Shown here: positions 21,516 through 33,059 of the stretch, in pieces | How the letters are laid out: every line of letters starts with the position of its first letter | How positions within the stretch are numbered: the stretch's first letter is position 1 | Assembly: GCF_900129395.1 (NCBI RefSeq) | Contig: NZ_FQVP01000001.1 | Coordinates: 855,964-919,963, forward strand | Direction of reading: 5' to 3' | Source: Pseudosulfitobacter pseudonitzschiae | Lineage (GTDB): Bacteria; Pseudomonadota; Alphaproteobacteria; Rhodobacterales; Rhodobacteraceae | DNA: 64,000 nt | Program-made: the position numbers and the translations under genes | Notes under the pieces: generated by a model | Database searches by the model: none | The model's input: the letters and a program-made list of their open reading frames with translations, nothing else | Told to the model about the DNA's origin: nothing

Positions 21516-23822
21516 TCAGTGCAATTGCTTGTGCACCGTCTCGGTCAGTTCGTTCAGCGAAAACGGCTTGGGCAGGAAGACCGAATTCGGAATTGCCGCC
21601 TGGTCGTTGTTCAGCCGGTCCTCGGCATAGCCCGACACAAAAACCACCCGCACTTCAGGTCGTGATTTCAATGCCTCGCGCACCCAGCTGGGACCGTCCT
21701 TGCCCGGCATGACCACATCCGTGACAAACAGGTCCACGTTCAGCTCCGTGTCTTCCAGCGTTTTCAACGCCGCCTCGGCACAGTCTGCTTCCAGCACCGT
21801 ATAGCCGCGCAATCGCAGCGCACGGCTGGCAAAGGCGCGCACCGGTGCTTCGTCTTCGACCAGCAGGATCACGCCGTCGCCATGGCTTGGCGCCTGCAAG
21901 GTCGCTGGTACGGTGGCTTTAACTGCGGGCATGGATGCGCCTTCCAGCACGGGGAACAACAACGAGAAACATGTGCCCTTGCCTTCGGTGCTGTCGACAA
22001 AGATGAACCCGCCAGTCTGCTTCACGATACCATAGGCTGTCGACAAGCCCAAGCCAGTACCCTCCCCGGTGCGTTTCGTGGTGAAAAACGGTTCAAAGAC
22101 CTTTTGCAGCTTGTCAGGTGCAATGCCTGTCCCCTGATCGACCACGCGCACGGTCACATATTGCCCTTCCGGCACTGTCACACGGTCACGTTGCATGGGC
22201 TTTGTCAGGGTCGTGCATTCGGTTTCGATGCGGATCTCGCCCCCGTCCGGCATCGCATCGCGTGCGTTGACCACGAGGTTCATCAACACCTGTTCCAACT
22301 GGCGCTTGTCTGCCCGGATGGACTGCAACAGCGGATCGTGGCTCAGCGTCAGCGTCACCTTTTCCCCCACGAGGCGGTTCAACAGATGGGTCAGATCCGA
22401 CAGCGTGTCGCGCATGTCCAGCATTTCGGGCCGCAGGGTCTGCTTGCGCGAAAAGGCCAACAGCTGCCCCACCAATGCCGCCGCCCGATTGGCGTTCTGG
22501 TTGATCTGTACAAGATCGCCATAATCGGAATCGCCCTGATCGTGGCGCAACAACAACAGGTCGCAATGCCCTGAAATCGCGGTCAGCAGGTTGTTGAAGT
22601 CATGTGCCACGCCCCCCGCCAACTGGCCGATGGCCTGCATCTTCTGGCTCTGCACAAATTGCGCTTCAAGCGTTTTCAGCTCGGTCGCGTCGGTCAGAAC
22701 CGCGATCACGCTGGCGATACCGTTTTCGGTGACACGGTTCAGGGTGACCTGAACGAACATTTCCTTGTCCGGGCGTTTCAGGCGCAGGAATTCAGAATGC
22801 TGAACCGCCCTGCCCGCGAGTGTTTCCGCCAGCCAGTCGGTGATCGGCCGCCCCAGCCCTTCCATCAGCGCGCCAACATGCACACCCTCTGCGATGCCGG
22901 ACCCGACAAGCGCTGCCGCAGACCGGTTGTGGGCTTGTACGCGACCGTCCGGGGTGATCAGAACCAGAGGCACCGGCAATGTCTCGAACGCACCCCAGCT
23001 GTCCGCAGGCGTTTGCGCCGTTTGCGCCATCGGCAGCAGGTAGACCGCGCGCCGGCCCGCGCCGCTGTCCACTTCGGTCACCAGACACCGCAATGTGCCC
23101 TCCTCCGTCGACAGCTCTGCCACCTCGCCCGAGACGGGCAGACCGGCGGGGAACAGGCGGTCCAGCGTCTTGGCCCGGTGGCCGATCAAACTCCGCGCGC
23201 CGTCGTTCATGTACAGGATCGCCCCGGAGCGGCCGACCATCAGCATCGGCAACCCCGGACCATCCGGGCCGCGCGCCATGCCGCGTTCAGCCAGGGTTTC
23301 CAGACGCCACAAATAGGCGTCCGACCCCATGACATGAACCGCCAGGCGCAGGTGGTTCTTGCGGGTCGCGATATCCTCGCGCGCCGCCCCTTCGGCGTCG
23401 GCGGTGGTTTTCAGGCGGTGGATAATGCCGCCGGGGTTGGCAAATGTATCGCGCAGCACCGCCGCCAGCGTGTCACCGGCCCCACGGGCATAGCGCGCAC
23501 GCGCAGCCGCATTCATCGACAGAATCTTCCCGTCTGCATCGGTCACAAGGCTGAGTGCCGCGTCCTTTTCAATAAAGTCGGACATCACGGCAAAGGCCAT
23601 GTTACGGCGGCGTTTCTGGCGGTGACTAATCCCAAGCATAATCCCCGACAGGGCAAGCACAGTGGTCGCAGATGCCGCAAGCCCCAGTTGCACCACCCCT
23701 GCAGGCGCCATGACGGCCATCACGCCCAGCAGCGCGATCGCGATCACCAAGGCCCGCAGACGCGTTACACCCAATTCCGAAATGCGCCCCAAAGGCCCCG
23801 TGGTCAGTGCACTGTCCGGCAA
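21516..23822 (-). CDS. cckA: hybrid sensor histidine kinase CckA
   Basis: A protein of 768 residues. Two membrane helices come near residues 25-65, then PAS-like regions, the H-box [14 protein letters not shown], the ATPase motifs NARDAM and [11 protein letters not shown], and a C-terminal receiver with the phosphoacceptor in FVTDVVMPG. This order matches CckA, which controls the CtrA pathway through ChpT and, in Rhodobacteraceae, motility and gene transfer agents. It is monocistronic as far as can be seen. Confidence 0.92.
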   Translation of the reverse strand: MPDSALTTGPLGRISELGVTRLRALVIAIALLGVMAVMAPAGVVQLGLAASATTVLALSGIMLGISHRQKRRRNMAFAVMSDFIEKDAALSLVTDADGKILSMNAAARARYARGAGDTLAAVLRDTFANPGGIIHRLKTTADAEGAAREDIATRKNHLRLAVHVMGSDAYLWRLETLAERGMARGPDGPGLPMLMVGRSGAILYMNDGARSLIGHRAKTLDRLFPAGLPVSGEVAELSTEEGTLRCLVTEVDSGAGRRAVYLLPMAQTAQTPADSWGAFETLPVPLVLITPDGRVQAHNRSAAALVGSGIAEGVHVGALMEGLGRPITDWLAETLAGRAVQHSEFLRLKRPDKEMFVQVTLNRVTENGIASVIAVLTDATELKTLEAQFVQSQKMQAIGQLAGGVAHDFNNLLTAISGHCDLLLLRHDQGDSDYGDLVQINQNANRAAALVGQLLAFSRKQTLRPEMLDMRDTLSDLTHLLNRLVGEKVTLTLSHDPLLQSIRADKRQLEQVLMNLVVNARDAMPDGGEIRIETECTTLTKPMQRDRVTVPEGQYVTVRVVDQGTGIAPDKLQKVFEPFFTTKRTGEGTGLGLSTAYGIVKQTGGFIFVDSTEGKGTCFSLLFPVLEGASMPAVKATVPATLQAPSHGDGVILLVEDEAPVRAFASRALRLRGYTVLEADCAEAALKTLEDTELNVDLFVTDVVMPGKDGPSWVREALKSRPEVRVVFVSGYAEDRLNNDQAAIPNSVFLPKPFSLNELTETVHKQLH

Positions 23823-23954
23823 AACATCACCTTAATCTCGAATCGTCTCCGCGAGTGTCGCGCGAAAAGGATTAACTGCAGATTAACTGCCCCGAGATAT
23901 CAGATGAAAACCGGCGCCTCACCGCCTTTCGTCCTATGGTTGTGTAAGTGGCGT

Positions 23955-25112
23955 CTAGGCCCGGGTCAAGTGTGCGGTGAAAAACCCGTCACCCTCGGCA
24001 CTGATGTCCCAACGTTTTTGCAGATCGCACGTCCAGCCGGAATGCCGTTCCAGAAACGCCGCAACCCGATCCTCGTTCTCGCATTTCAGAACCGAACAGG
24101 TGACGTAAACCAGCGTGCCGCCGGTCGCCAGATGGGTCATGGCAGTGTCCAGAATTTCATCCTGAATGCTGTTCAACTCGTCCAGACGTTCCTGGGTCAG
24201 CGCCCATTTGCCTTCGGGACTGCGCCGCCATGCTCCGCTGCCGGAACAGGGCGCATCGCACAGAACCACATCGAATTTTTCTTTTTCGGGCAGCTGATCG
24301 GGGGCCACCACGCGGATCTGAACAGCGGCGCGTTCGGCACGGTCGGGGATGTCGGCCATGCGGCCCGGTGCGATGTCATGCGCCCACACGATAAAGCCGC
24401 GCGCGGCCAGCGCCAGCGCCTTGCCGCCGCCACCGGCGCAATAATCCAGCGCGCGCGTGCCACCGGGAATCGCATCGACAACCGCTTGGCTCGCCGCGTC
24501 CTGCATTTCGATCCAGCCGTCGATATAGGCCTGCGACTGGCGGACGCGGCGCGGATTGGACAGGACGGTCAACGCGGTGGGGCTGAGGCTGTTGGCCTCG
24601 GCCAGCACCTGTTCGCTTTCCAGCGCCGAGACCACGTCGTCCACCGAACACAGGCGGGTGTTCACACGCAGGGTGATCGGCGCGCGGTCCTGCGCGATCA
24701 GTGCCGTCACTTCGGCAGCGTCGCCCAAGGCAGCCTGCCATTGTGGCAACAGCCATTCGGGCAGGTTCCAGCGGTCGCCGATCTCGGTCGGGGGGCCCCC
24801 TGCCTGGTGTTCCTCTTCTGTCAGCGGCGCAGGCGCGTGGCCTGCGTCGTCAAACAGCGCCTCGATGTCTGCGCCTTCGGCCCGCAGCCGTCCGATCATG
24901 CGCGCACGACCGTCTTCGCCGCCGCCCAGCACCGCATCGCTGCGCCAGGTGCGCAGGGCGGCAAAGACCAGATCACGCACCGCGGCGCGGTCCTTGGACC
25001 CGGCAAAGCGGCTGCTCCGCGCCCATCGGGTCAGCGCCTGTTCGGCGGCCTGACCGGCCAGGATATCGTCGATGATCTCGATCGACGCGGCGACCCGCGC
25101 ACCGGGCGTCAT
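23955..25112 (-). CDS. rsmB: RsmB-type rRNA (cytosine-C5) methyltransferase
   Basis: A protein of 385 residues with an N-terminal NusB-like RNA-binding part and a C-terminal SAM domain. The motif IV cysteine is in CDAPCSGSGAWRRSPEGKW and the catalytic motif VI cysteine in VYVTCSVLKCENE, the two-cysteine signature of m5C RNA methyltransferases. The ATG at 25112 is preferred because GAGGTG precedes it; a GTG at 25121 is an alternative. The exact target (16S C967) is inferred from the family. Confidence 0.88.
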   Translation of the reverse strand: MTPGARVAASIEIIDDILAGQAAEQALTRWARSSRFAGSKDRAAVRDLVFAALRTWRSDAVLGGGEDGRARMIGRLRAEGADIEALFDDAGHAPAPLTEEEHQAGGPPTEIGDRWNLPEWLLPQWQAALGDAAEVTALIAQDRAPITLRVNTRLCSVDDVVSALESEQVLAEANSLSPTALTVLSNPRRVRQSQAYIDGWIEMQDAASQAVVDAIPGGTRALDYCAGGGGKALALAARGFIVWAHDIAPGRMADIPDRAERAAVQIRVVAPDQLPEKEKFDVVLCDAPCSGSGAWRRSPEGKWALTQERLDELNSIQDEILDTAMTHLATGGTLVYVTCSVLKCENEDRVAAFLERHSGWTCDLQKRWDISAEGDGFFTAHLTRA

Positions 25113-25240
25113 GGGTGGCACCTCAGGTTAAGAGTGTCGATCAAGATCATGAAATATATATCCAATTTTTAGAATTCAGCGCAACACCCCAACGGCATCG
25201 CTCGGGCGCGCCGACCCTGCAAAGAGGTCGGCGCAGATGT

Positions 25241-26725
<1,485 letters not shown>

Positions 26726-26826
26726 CTATTTCACGGGATGGGCAGGAAGAAAAGGGCAAATGGCCGATTGCATGGCGGCTATGCCTGCGTAAACCTGCGC
26801 GGGACAGCGCGAACCGGAGCACCCTC

Positions 26827-27783
26827 ATGGCCAATTCATATGACAGCGGACGGCTGGACCTGCCCTTTGTCGGCATCTCGACCTTTGGCAAGCGCCCCTA
26901 TCAGCCGGATTGGAATGCGCTTGAGGCCGACGTGGCGATTCTGGGCGCGCCCTTTGATGCAGGCACGCAATGGCGGGCCGGTGCGCGGTTCGGGCCGCGC
27001 GGCGTGCGCGAGGCATCGACGCTGTTCAGCTTTGGCCACGCAGGGGCCTATGACCACGAGGACGACGTGACCTACCTGCCCGCCTCGGTGCGCATCGTGG
27101 ATATGGGCGACGCTGACATCATCCACACCGACACCGAAGGCAGCCACGCCAATATCGAGGCGGGCGTGCGCGCAGCACTCAGGGCCGGCGCCCTTCCCGT
27201 GGTGATCGGCGGCGACCATTCGGTCAACATTCCGTGCATCCGCGCCTTTGACGATCAGGGCGATATTCACATCCTGCAAATCGACGCGCATCTGGATTTT
27301 GTCGATGAACGCCACGGCGTGCGCCACGGCCACGGCAATCCGATGCGCCGCGCCGCCGAACAGCCCTATGTGACGGGGCTGACACAGGTGGGCATCCGCA
27401 ACGTGTCCTCCACCGCGCGCGAAGGCTATGCCGACGCTCGCGCCATGGGATCGGACATCATCTCGGTGCGGCAGGCCCGCGAACTGGGCACGCAGGCGTT
27501 GCTGGCCCGCATACCAGTCGGCGCACGGATCTACATCACGTTGGATATCGACGCCTTTTGCCCGTCGATTGCGCCCGGAACAGGAACGCCCAGCCACGGC
27601 GGCTTTCTGTATTACGAGGTGTTGGAACTGTTGCAGGGCGTGGCGCAGGGGGACGAGATCGTAGGCATTGATCTGGTCGAGGTGGCGCCGGACTATGATC
27701 CGACAGGATCGACCACGGTGCTGGCGGCACAGGTGCTGTTGAACCTGCTGGGGTTCGTCTTTCATGCGCGTGGTGCGGAATAA
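26827..27783 (+). CDS. speB: agmatinase / ureohydrolase family enzyme
   Basis: A protein of 318 residues. All binuclear manganese ligands are visible: GGDHSV, DAHLDFVD and DIDAFCPS. The segment RHGHGNPMRRA is the substrate loop. Sequence reading alone does not separate agmatinase from guanidinobutyrase or related ureohydrolases, so the symbol is provisional. Confidence 0.85.
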   Translation: MANSYDSGRLDLPFVGISTFGKRPYQPDWNALEADVAILGAPFDAGTQWRAGARFGPRGVREASTLFSFGHAGAYDHEDDVTYLPASVRIVDMGDADIIHTDTEGSHANIEAGVRAALRAGALPVVIGGDHSVNIPCIRAFDDQGDIHILQIDAHLDFVDERHGVRHGHGNPMRRAAEQPYVTGLTQVGIRNVSSTAREGYADARAMGSDIISVRQARELGTQALLARIPVGARIYITLDIDAFCPSIAPGTGTPSHGGFLYYEVLELLQGVAQGDEIVGIDLVEVAPDYDPTGSTTVLAAQVLLNLLGFVFHARGAE

Positions 27784-27981
27784 CCCAAAAGCGCCAAGGC
27801 TCCGGCCCAAAACAGAATGCACAACAGGCAGCGCCTGGCCCCGGTCGCACCCAAACCATCGCGCGATCAATCCCCTCAGCCTCGTCCAAATGACGCCATC
27901 AACCCGGTTTTTGCCGCTCTATGCCTTTCGCTTCCCTGCCAAACCCCTATGTTCGCGACAACAGACAGGCAAGGCATGTTC

Positions 27982-30036
27982 ATGAACACCGATCCCTCCC
28001 AAGACCCCCTCGTCGTTTTCACCCCCTCGGGCAAGCGCGGACGCTTTCCCAAAGGCACCCCGATCCTGACCGCCGCACGCCAGTTGGGCGTCGATCTGGA
28101 CAGTGTCTGCGGCGGGCGCGGGATTTGCAGCAAATGCCAGATCAGCCCCGGCTATGGCCAGTTTTCGAAACACGGCGTCACCGTGCACGCCGACGCGCTC
28201 AGCGAATGGAACAGCGTCGAGGAACGCTATAAATCCAAACGTGGCATGCTGGATGGCCGCCGCTTGGGCTGTCAGGCCATGGTGCAGGGTGATGTCGTGA
28301 TCGACGTGCCCCCCGAAAGCCAGGTTCACAAACAGGTCGTGCGCAAACGCGCCGAGGCGCGCGACATCACCATGAACCCGTCGACCAAACTGTATTACGT
28401 CGAGGTTCAGCAACCCGACATGCATGACCCCTCGGGCGATCTGGAACGGCTGCGCGACGCCCTGCGCGAACAATGGGCGTTGGAGAACGTGCACGCCGAC
28501 CTGCACATCCTGCAAACCATGCAGCCGATCCTGCGCAAGGGCGACTGGAAGGTCACCGTCGCCGTCCATCTGGGCGACCGCGAAAACGCGCCGCGCATCA
28601 TGCACATCTGGCCCGGTTACTACGAAGGGTCGGTGTACGGGCTGGCCGTCGATCTGGGCTCGACCACCATCGCCGCCCACCTGTGCGACCTGCAATCGGG
28701 GTTGGTCGTGGCCTCGTCCGGTATCATGAACCCGCAGATCCGCTTTGGCGAAGACCTGATGAGCCGCGTCAGCTATTCGATGATGAACGCCAACGGCGCG
28801 CAGGAAATGACCGCCGCCGTGCGCGAGGGCATGAACGCGCTGTTCACCCAGATCAGCACCGAGGCGCATATCGACAAGGCGCTGATCGTGGACGCGGTCT
28901 TTGTCTGCAACCCGGTGATGCACCACCTGTTCCTGGGCATCGATCCGTTCGAGCTGGGTCAGGCGCCCTTTGCGCTGGCCACATCCAACGCGCTGCGGCT
29001 GCGAGCGGACGACCTGCACCTGAACATCCACCCCTCGGCACGGGTCTATCTGTTGCCCTGCATCGCGGGCCACGTGGGCGCGGATGCCGCCGCCGTCGCC
29101 CTGTCAGAGGCACCGGACAAGTCCGAAGACCTGGTTCTGGTGGTCGACGTGGGCACCAACGCGGAAATCCTGCTGGGCAACCGCGAAAAGGTGCTGGCCT
29201 GTTCCTCGCCCACCGGCCCCGCCTTCGAGGGCGCACAAATCAGCAGCGGCCAGCGCGCCGCCCCCGGTGCCATCGAGCGGGTCGAGATCGACCCCGTCAC
29301 CAAGGAACCGCGCTTCCGCGTCATCGGCTGCGAGCTGTGGTCGGACGAAGACGGTTTTGACGAGGCCATCGCCGATTCCGGCGTCACCGGCATCTGCGGC
29401 TCGGGCATCATCGAGATGGTGGCCGAAATGCGCATGGCGGGCATCGTCGACGCGCCCGGCCTGATCGGAAACCCCGAACAGACCGGCACAGACCGCTGCA
29501 TCCTGGACGGGCGCACCTATTCCTACCTGGTCTATGACGCCACCGACCGGGGCGGCCCGCGCATCACCGTGACCAACCGCGACGTGCGTGAAATCCAGAT
29601 GGCCAAGGCGGCGCTCTATTCCGGTGCGCGCCTGCTGATGGACAAGTTCGGCGTCGACAAGGTGGACCGCATCGTGCTGGCCGGTGCGTTTGGCGCGCAT
29701 ATCTCGCCGAAACACGCCATGGTGCTGGGCATGATCCCCGATGCGCCCCTGGACAAGGTCACATCGGCCGGCAACGCCGCAGGCACCGGCGCGCGCATTG
29801 CCCTGCTGAACCGCGAGGCCCGGATGGAGATCGAGGAAACCGTGCGCGCGATCCACAAGGTTGAAACCGCCATCGAACCCCGCTTTCAAGAGCATTTCGT
29901 GAACGCCAGCGCGATGCCCAATTCGGTCGAGCCGTTCCCGATCCTGAATTCCATCGTCCATCTGCCCACGGCCACTTTCAACACCGGCGGCGGCGACAAG
30001 ACGGATGGAGGGCGCCGCAGGCGCAGACGCGGATGA
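27982..30036 (+). CDS. ferredoxin-ASKHA (DUF4445) protein, RamA/RACo-like
   Basis: A protein of 684 residues. The N-terminal [2Fe-2S] domain has the ligands C-x5-C-x2-C (CGGRGICSKC) and a later cysteine in RLGCQA. It is followed by an ASKHA-fold ATPase domain with AVDLGSTTIAAHL and VVDVGTNAEILLGN phosphate loops. This is the plan of the reductive activators of corrinoid proteins. The ATG at 27982 is chosen (AAGG 7 bases upstream); 27976 is an alternative. It ends as ATGA with the next gene. No corrinoid methyltransferase is nearby in this window. Confidence 0.85.
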   Translation: MNTDPSQDPLVVFTPSGKRGRFPKGTPILTAARQLGVDLDSVCGGRGICSKCQISPGYGQFSKHGVTVHADALSEWNSVEERYKSKRGMLDGRRLGCQAMVQGDVVIDVPPESQVHKQVVRKRAEARDITMNPSTKLYYVEVQQPDMHDPSGDLERLRDALREQWALENVHADLHILQTMQPILRKGDWKVTVAVHLGDRENAPRIMHIWPGYYEGSVYGLAVDLGSTTIAAHLCDLQSGLVVASSGIMNPQIRFGEDLMSRVSYSMMNANGAQEMTAAVREGMNALFTQISTEAHIDKALIVDAVFVCNPVMHHLFLGIDPFELGQAPFALATSNALRLRADDLHLNIHPSARVYLLPCIAGHVGADAAAVALSEAPDKSEDLVLVVDVGTNAEILLGNREKVLACSSPTGPAFEGAQISSGQRAAPGAIERVEIDPVTKEPRFRVIGCELWSDEDGFDEAIADSGVTGICGSGIIEMVAEMRMAGIVDAPGLIGNPEQTGTDRCILDGRTYSYLVYDATDRGGPRITVTNRDVREIQMAKAALYSGARLLMDKFGVDKVDRIVLAGAFGAHISPKHAMVLGMIPDAPLDKVTSAGNAAGTGARIALLNREARMEIEETVRAIHKVETAIEPRFQEHFVNASAMPNSVEPFPILNSIVHLPTATFNTGGGDKTDGGRRRRRRG

Positions 30037-30869
30037 GCGACAATTCGGCTCAGGCAGAATTCTGGGCGTCCGAATCCGGGCGTAACTGGGTCAGGCACCA
30101 GCGCGGGCTGGATACGATCATGGCGCCGGTTCTGGACGCGGTCCTGGAACACGCGGCCTTGCAAGCCGGTGAGACGGTGCTGGACATCGGCTGTGGCACC
30201 GGGGCGGCTACCCTGCGGGCGGCACAGGCTGTGGGATCGCAGGGCGCCGTTCATGGCTATGACATCTCGCCGGTCCTGCTGGAACTGGCGGCCAAGCGCA
30301 CCGCGGACCTGCCGCAGGTCACGCTGACTCAAGCCGATGCCCAGACCCATGTCTTTGCCAAGGGCAAGGCCGATGCTCTGATCTCGCGTTTTGGCGTGAT
30401 GTTCTTTGCCGATACGACCGCCGCCTTTGCCAACCTCGCCCGCGCCCTGCGGCCCGGTGGGCGTATGGTCATGGCGGCCTGGGGGCCTGCGCATCTGAAC
30501 CCGTGGTTCATGGACCCCGCCCGCGTGGCCAGCGGCCGCCTGGGCACCCCGCCAAAGGTGGACCGCACCCTGCCCGGCCCCTTTGCTTTTGAGGATGCGG
30601 ACCGCGTGACCCGCCTGCTGGGCGCCGCCGGCCTGAACGCAACGGTGACACCGGTGGATCTGCGTCTGGGCGCACTGGACACGCTCGACGCGCTGGCCGA
30701 GCAAAGCTGCCATATCGGCCCGGCGGTGGGCATCATGCGCGATTTCAACGCCACCGACGCCGACCGCACTGCAATCCGCGACGGCATCGCACAGGCGTTT
30801 TCGGCCTATGACACGGACACCGGCGTGCGCGTGCCTGCCCGCATCAACCTGATCACCGCGCGGGTCTGA
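30033..30869 (+). CDS. class I SAM-dependent methyltransferase
   Basis: A protein of 278 residues with the SAM-binding motif VLDIGCGTGAATL and a post-I acidic residue in VHGYDIS. It has the general UbiE/COQ5-like fold. Coupling by ATGA overlap to the ferredoxin-ASKHA gene implies a shared role, but the substrate is not evident. The stop abuts the convergent stop of the next gene. Confidence 0.85.
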   Translation: MSDNSAQAEFWASESGRNWVRHQRGLDTIMAPVLDAVLEHAALQAGETVLDIGCGTGAATLRAAQAVGSQGAVHGYDISPVLLELAAKRTADLPQVTLTQADAQTHVFAKGKADALISRFGVMFFADTTAAFANLARALRPGGRMVMAAWGPAHLNPWFMDPARVASGRLGTPPKVDRTLPGPFAFEDADRVTRLLGAAGLNATVTPVDLRLGALDTLDALAEQSCHIGPAVGIMRDFNATDADRTAIRDGIAQAFSAYDTDTGVRVPARINLITARV

Positions 30870-31289
30870 TCAGTCGTTCCACGCTTCCCACAGCGCGCGC
30901 TCTTCCTCGGCAATGGCGTCGCGCACCATCTTGTGCGGCGCATCCATATGGGCGCAGTTGCCGCGCGCACGGTCGATCAGCGTTTTCATGCGCCGTTTGG
31001 TGCCATCAAAGGGCGCGGAAAACGCATCCGCCACAGCCGCCTGAACAGCCTCGCGCATTTCCTCCTCTGACAGACGCGCAGGCTTGGGAAGGACCGAGAC
31101 CGCCACGGGGTCAGGCGCAGTGGCACGATAGCCCGTCAGCTCGGCAAAGCGGTCCTCGAAGGCGGCATAGGCATCTGCATCCGCCCCCATCAGATCGCGC
31201 ATCCCCTGCATGTACAGAACCGCAGGCTTGCCCCCCGGATAGCCCTGGATCAAATCATCGGCCAATGCTGCGGCCTCGTCTTCGGTCAT
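30870..31289 (-). CDS. conserved hypothetical protein
   Basis: A mainly helical, soluble protein of 139 residues with many Asp/Glu and Ala, and no signal or membrane segment. The start at 31289 (MTEDEAAALADD) has AGG upstream; a longer frame to 31331 lacks one. It is the last chromosomal gene before the tRNA-Gly and prophage. I do not recognise the family. Confidence 0.7.
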   Translation of the reverse strand: MTEDEAAALADDLIQGYPGGKPAVLYMQGMRDLMGADADAYAAFEDRFAELTGYRATAPDPVAVSVLPKPARLSEEEMREAVQAAVADAFSAPFDGTKRRMKTLIDRARGNCAHMDAPHKMVRDAIAEEERALWEAWND

Positions 31290-31352
31290 GTCCAACCTTT
31301 CATAAATCGCGATTGACGCCCCCAAGGCCACCCGTTATCTGTCCAGCCTGCG

Positions 31353-31426
31353 GCGGGTATGGTGAAAAGGTATCACGGCAGCTTCCCAAGCTTTAGTTAC
31401 GAGTTCGATTCTCGTTACCCGCTCCA
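31353..31426 (+). tRNA. tRNA-Gly (anticodon CCC)
   Basis: A 74-nt cloverleaf including encoded CCA. The acceptor GCGGGTA pairs with TACCCGC, the anticodon loop is TTCCCAA (anticodon CCC), and the T-loop is GTTCGATTC. The anticodon stem has one mismatch and one wobble pair. Base composition drops sharply just after the CCA and phage genes begin, so this tRNA is the likely attachment site. Confidence 0.93.
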
Positions 31427-31777
31427 AATATAATTCCAAAAAAATACCATAAAATCAAGATACTTAAGCCTCCCGGACTTGTTATCTCATACCATATTTT
31501 CGATATACGTGGTGGGAAAAATCGGGAACGTCTGGGGTGGTTTTGGAAGACGAGTCCCAGACTTTCACCCAGACCAAGTGAGCCTTCCTCAAGGTGAAGT
31601 CGAGGGCATCACAAATTCATGTATTCCGTGGATCTGTCTACCCAAAATGGAATCCGAACCAGATGCGAAGTCGGTTCCCTGACGCAGATAGCAGCACTTA
31701 AAGTGGCGATGTCTCCTAAATCGTTAATCTTTTGATAACGATTTTCATGAAGATTAGCGTCCTCAACGGAGGACAAC
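31427..31777. other. AT-rich left prophage border, no gene seen
   Basis: A 351-bp stretch directly after tRNA-Gly, clearly lower in GC than the flanking chromosome. It holds a 7-bp inverted repeat (GTCTGGG...CCCAGAC, about 31529-31562) but no convincing coding frame. It is probably the attL arm region. Confidence 0.6.
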
Positions 31778-31948
31778 ATGACTGAAGCGAATCGAACAAA
31801 GATGCTTGAGCGAGCTTTGATCAAGTACATCGAGATGTATGGGTTTATCGATGAGGCCCGCGTTTACTTTGAGCTGACTGCCGAGCCGGAACAACGCACC
31901 ATGAAGCAAGCTATGTTCGATTTGTTCAGGCGTCGAAACGCCACTTAG
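31778..31948 (+). CDS. 56-residue prophage-border protein
   Basis: A small gene with ATG at 31778 preceded by the strong site ACGGAGGA 4 bases upstream and ending TAG at 31948. The product is helical and charged, with the segment EMYGFIDEARVYFELTAEPEQ, and ends in an Arg-rich tail. No family is recognised. Its good ribosome site and natural amino-acid composition argue that it is real although short. Confidence 0.55.
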   Translation: MTEANRTKMLERALIKYIEMYGFIDEARVYFELTAEPEQRTMKQAMFDLFRRRNAT

Positions 31949-32107
31949 AATAAATCACTTCAAACTTTTTTATTCATTGGGAAGGGTCCCTACAGTCTCC
32001 ATCAGACATCATTGATGGAGCTAAGTTATGGTGCCTGCCCTGCAAAAGCGGCCGAGTGATCTGGTGGACTGGATCACATTGTGGATTGCCGCTTCACCTA
32101 ACCTTGG

Positions 32108-32338
32108 CTATTTCGGTCGGCTAGCAACAGGACGCTTGTCCATCTTTGCTTTGAACTCGATGATAGCGCAAAGGTCTCTCAAGGTCAGCTTGCCATAGAT
32201 CGTCAGAGTTAGCTTGTCCTCGTTCTCGGCCCAGTCCAATTGGCACCCAACGAGAGCAGAATTTGCCGCATCAAATTTTTCTCGTGCCGCTGCCCGCTTT
32301 CGCTCTTGCAGTTGCCTAAATTGATCAAATCCAGTCAT
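32108..32338 (-). CDS. hypothetical prophage protein
   Basis: A protein of 76 residues starting MTGFDQFRQLQERKRAAAREKF, with a long charged helix then a short beta-rich part. The ATG at 32338 has GGGAGG 9 bases upstream; upstream frame extension to 32380 has no ribosome site. It is transcribed leftward beyond the late-operon terminator, so it needs its own promoter. The function is unknown. Confidence 0.55.
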   Translation of the reverse strand: MTGFDQFRQLQERKRAAAREKFDAANSALVGCQLDWAENEDKLTLTIYGKLTLRDLCAIIEFKAKMDKRPVASRPK

Positions 32339-32511
32339 CTGCGGTATCCTCCCAATTGCTTGACGTAAAAATACCAACATAACACGGCTGAATTCCAGTT
32401 TGTGTCAAGCTTATGAACTCAGCGAAGCGATTTGGAACTAAGAAGGCATGACGTTGTCCCCTCCGCGCTGCACGTATCAAAGCGCTCGCATCAGGCCACC
32501 AGTCGGCAGCG

Positions 32512-32694
32512 TCAGAACCAACTCGAAGTTAGTTTAGCACAGCCCGCATCATGCGCCCGAACCACGGCAGCCCCAGCCCGCCCTACTGCATCAGGCGTCA
32601 ACGGATCGGGAAGCACCTCGGCCAACCGCTCGATGGTGCCCGTGTATTCCAGTCCGCCGAAAGCGGCATCACTTGTACCGACCGCGCAACTGGA
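32512..32694 (-). pseudogene. orphan 3' end of an Rz1-type spanin gene
   Basis: In the minus frame ending TGA at 32512 the sequence reads CAVGTSDAAF...TIERLAEVLPDPLTPDAVGR...RAHDAGC. This is nearly the same as the C-terminal two thirds of the intact Rz1 gene at 33439-33639. The signal peptide is missing and no start codon precedes it after the in-frame stop, so the copy is a 5'-truncated remnant. The reading frame has stayed open and similarity is spread over about 160 bp. Confidence 0.8.
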
Positions 32695-32903
32695 CAGTCC
32701 TCCGTAAAATAGCAGATTAAGACGTCATTTTGGGGAAACACATACCACTGTCCTCCAGCATATTCAGGTGTCCCTGAATGCGCACGCACCAGCGGTGGCT
32801 ATTCGCGAACTTATGCCAGCGCTTTGTGGAGATATATCGAATCAACAAAAATTGAGTTATGGTAGTTGCTGTTGTCAACGGTCTAAATCTTGGGGAGGAG
32901 ATT

Positions 32904-33059
32904 ATGCCAAATGTTATCGATGGAAAATCTTCGGATTTTGATCGACATAAACCACAGCCCAAAAGAAGATTTCGCCGCATCTGGGTCTTTTGGGCAGCTG
33001 TGGCATTGCTGTGGGTCATTGCTGCTCAGCAAGTCGCGATGAAGGCGCTTAGCGGTTAA
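32904..33059 (+). CDS. small single-helix membrane protein (cargo)
   Basis: A protein of 51 residues. A basic N-terminal part (KPQPKRRFRRIW) is followed by one membrane helix (VFWAAVALLWVIAAQQVA), giving a probable N-in orientation. The ATG at 32904 has GGGGAGGAG just upstream. It runs opposite to the phage late genes and converges with the next gene, overlapping by 4 bp. It lies between the intact Rz1 gene and its decayed copy. Confidence 0.6.
   Translation: MPNVIDGKSSDFDRHKPQPKRRFRRIWVFWAAVALLWVIAAQQVAMKALSG

Noticed and set aside
22602..25172. 856-codon plus-strand frame across cckA and rsmB
   Set aside because: It crosses two genes with clear catalytic motifs on the other strand; shadow reading.
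27919..29073. Minus-strand frame opposite the ferredoxin-ASKHA gene
   Set aside because: Shadow; the plus strand has [2Fe-2S] ligands and ATPase loops.
31479..31682. 67-codon frame in the left border
   Set aside because: No ribosome site and unnatural composition; the region is better read as attL arm DNA.
32028..32198. 56-codon plus frame with GGAG upstream of ATG
   Set aside because: Overlaps the end of a more protein-like minus gene; there is no means to choose it, so it was left out of the feature list.
32598..32789. 63-codon minus frame over the Rz1 remnant
   Set aside because: It is in a different frame from the Rz1 homology and has no ribosome site.
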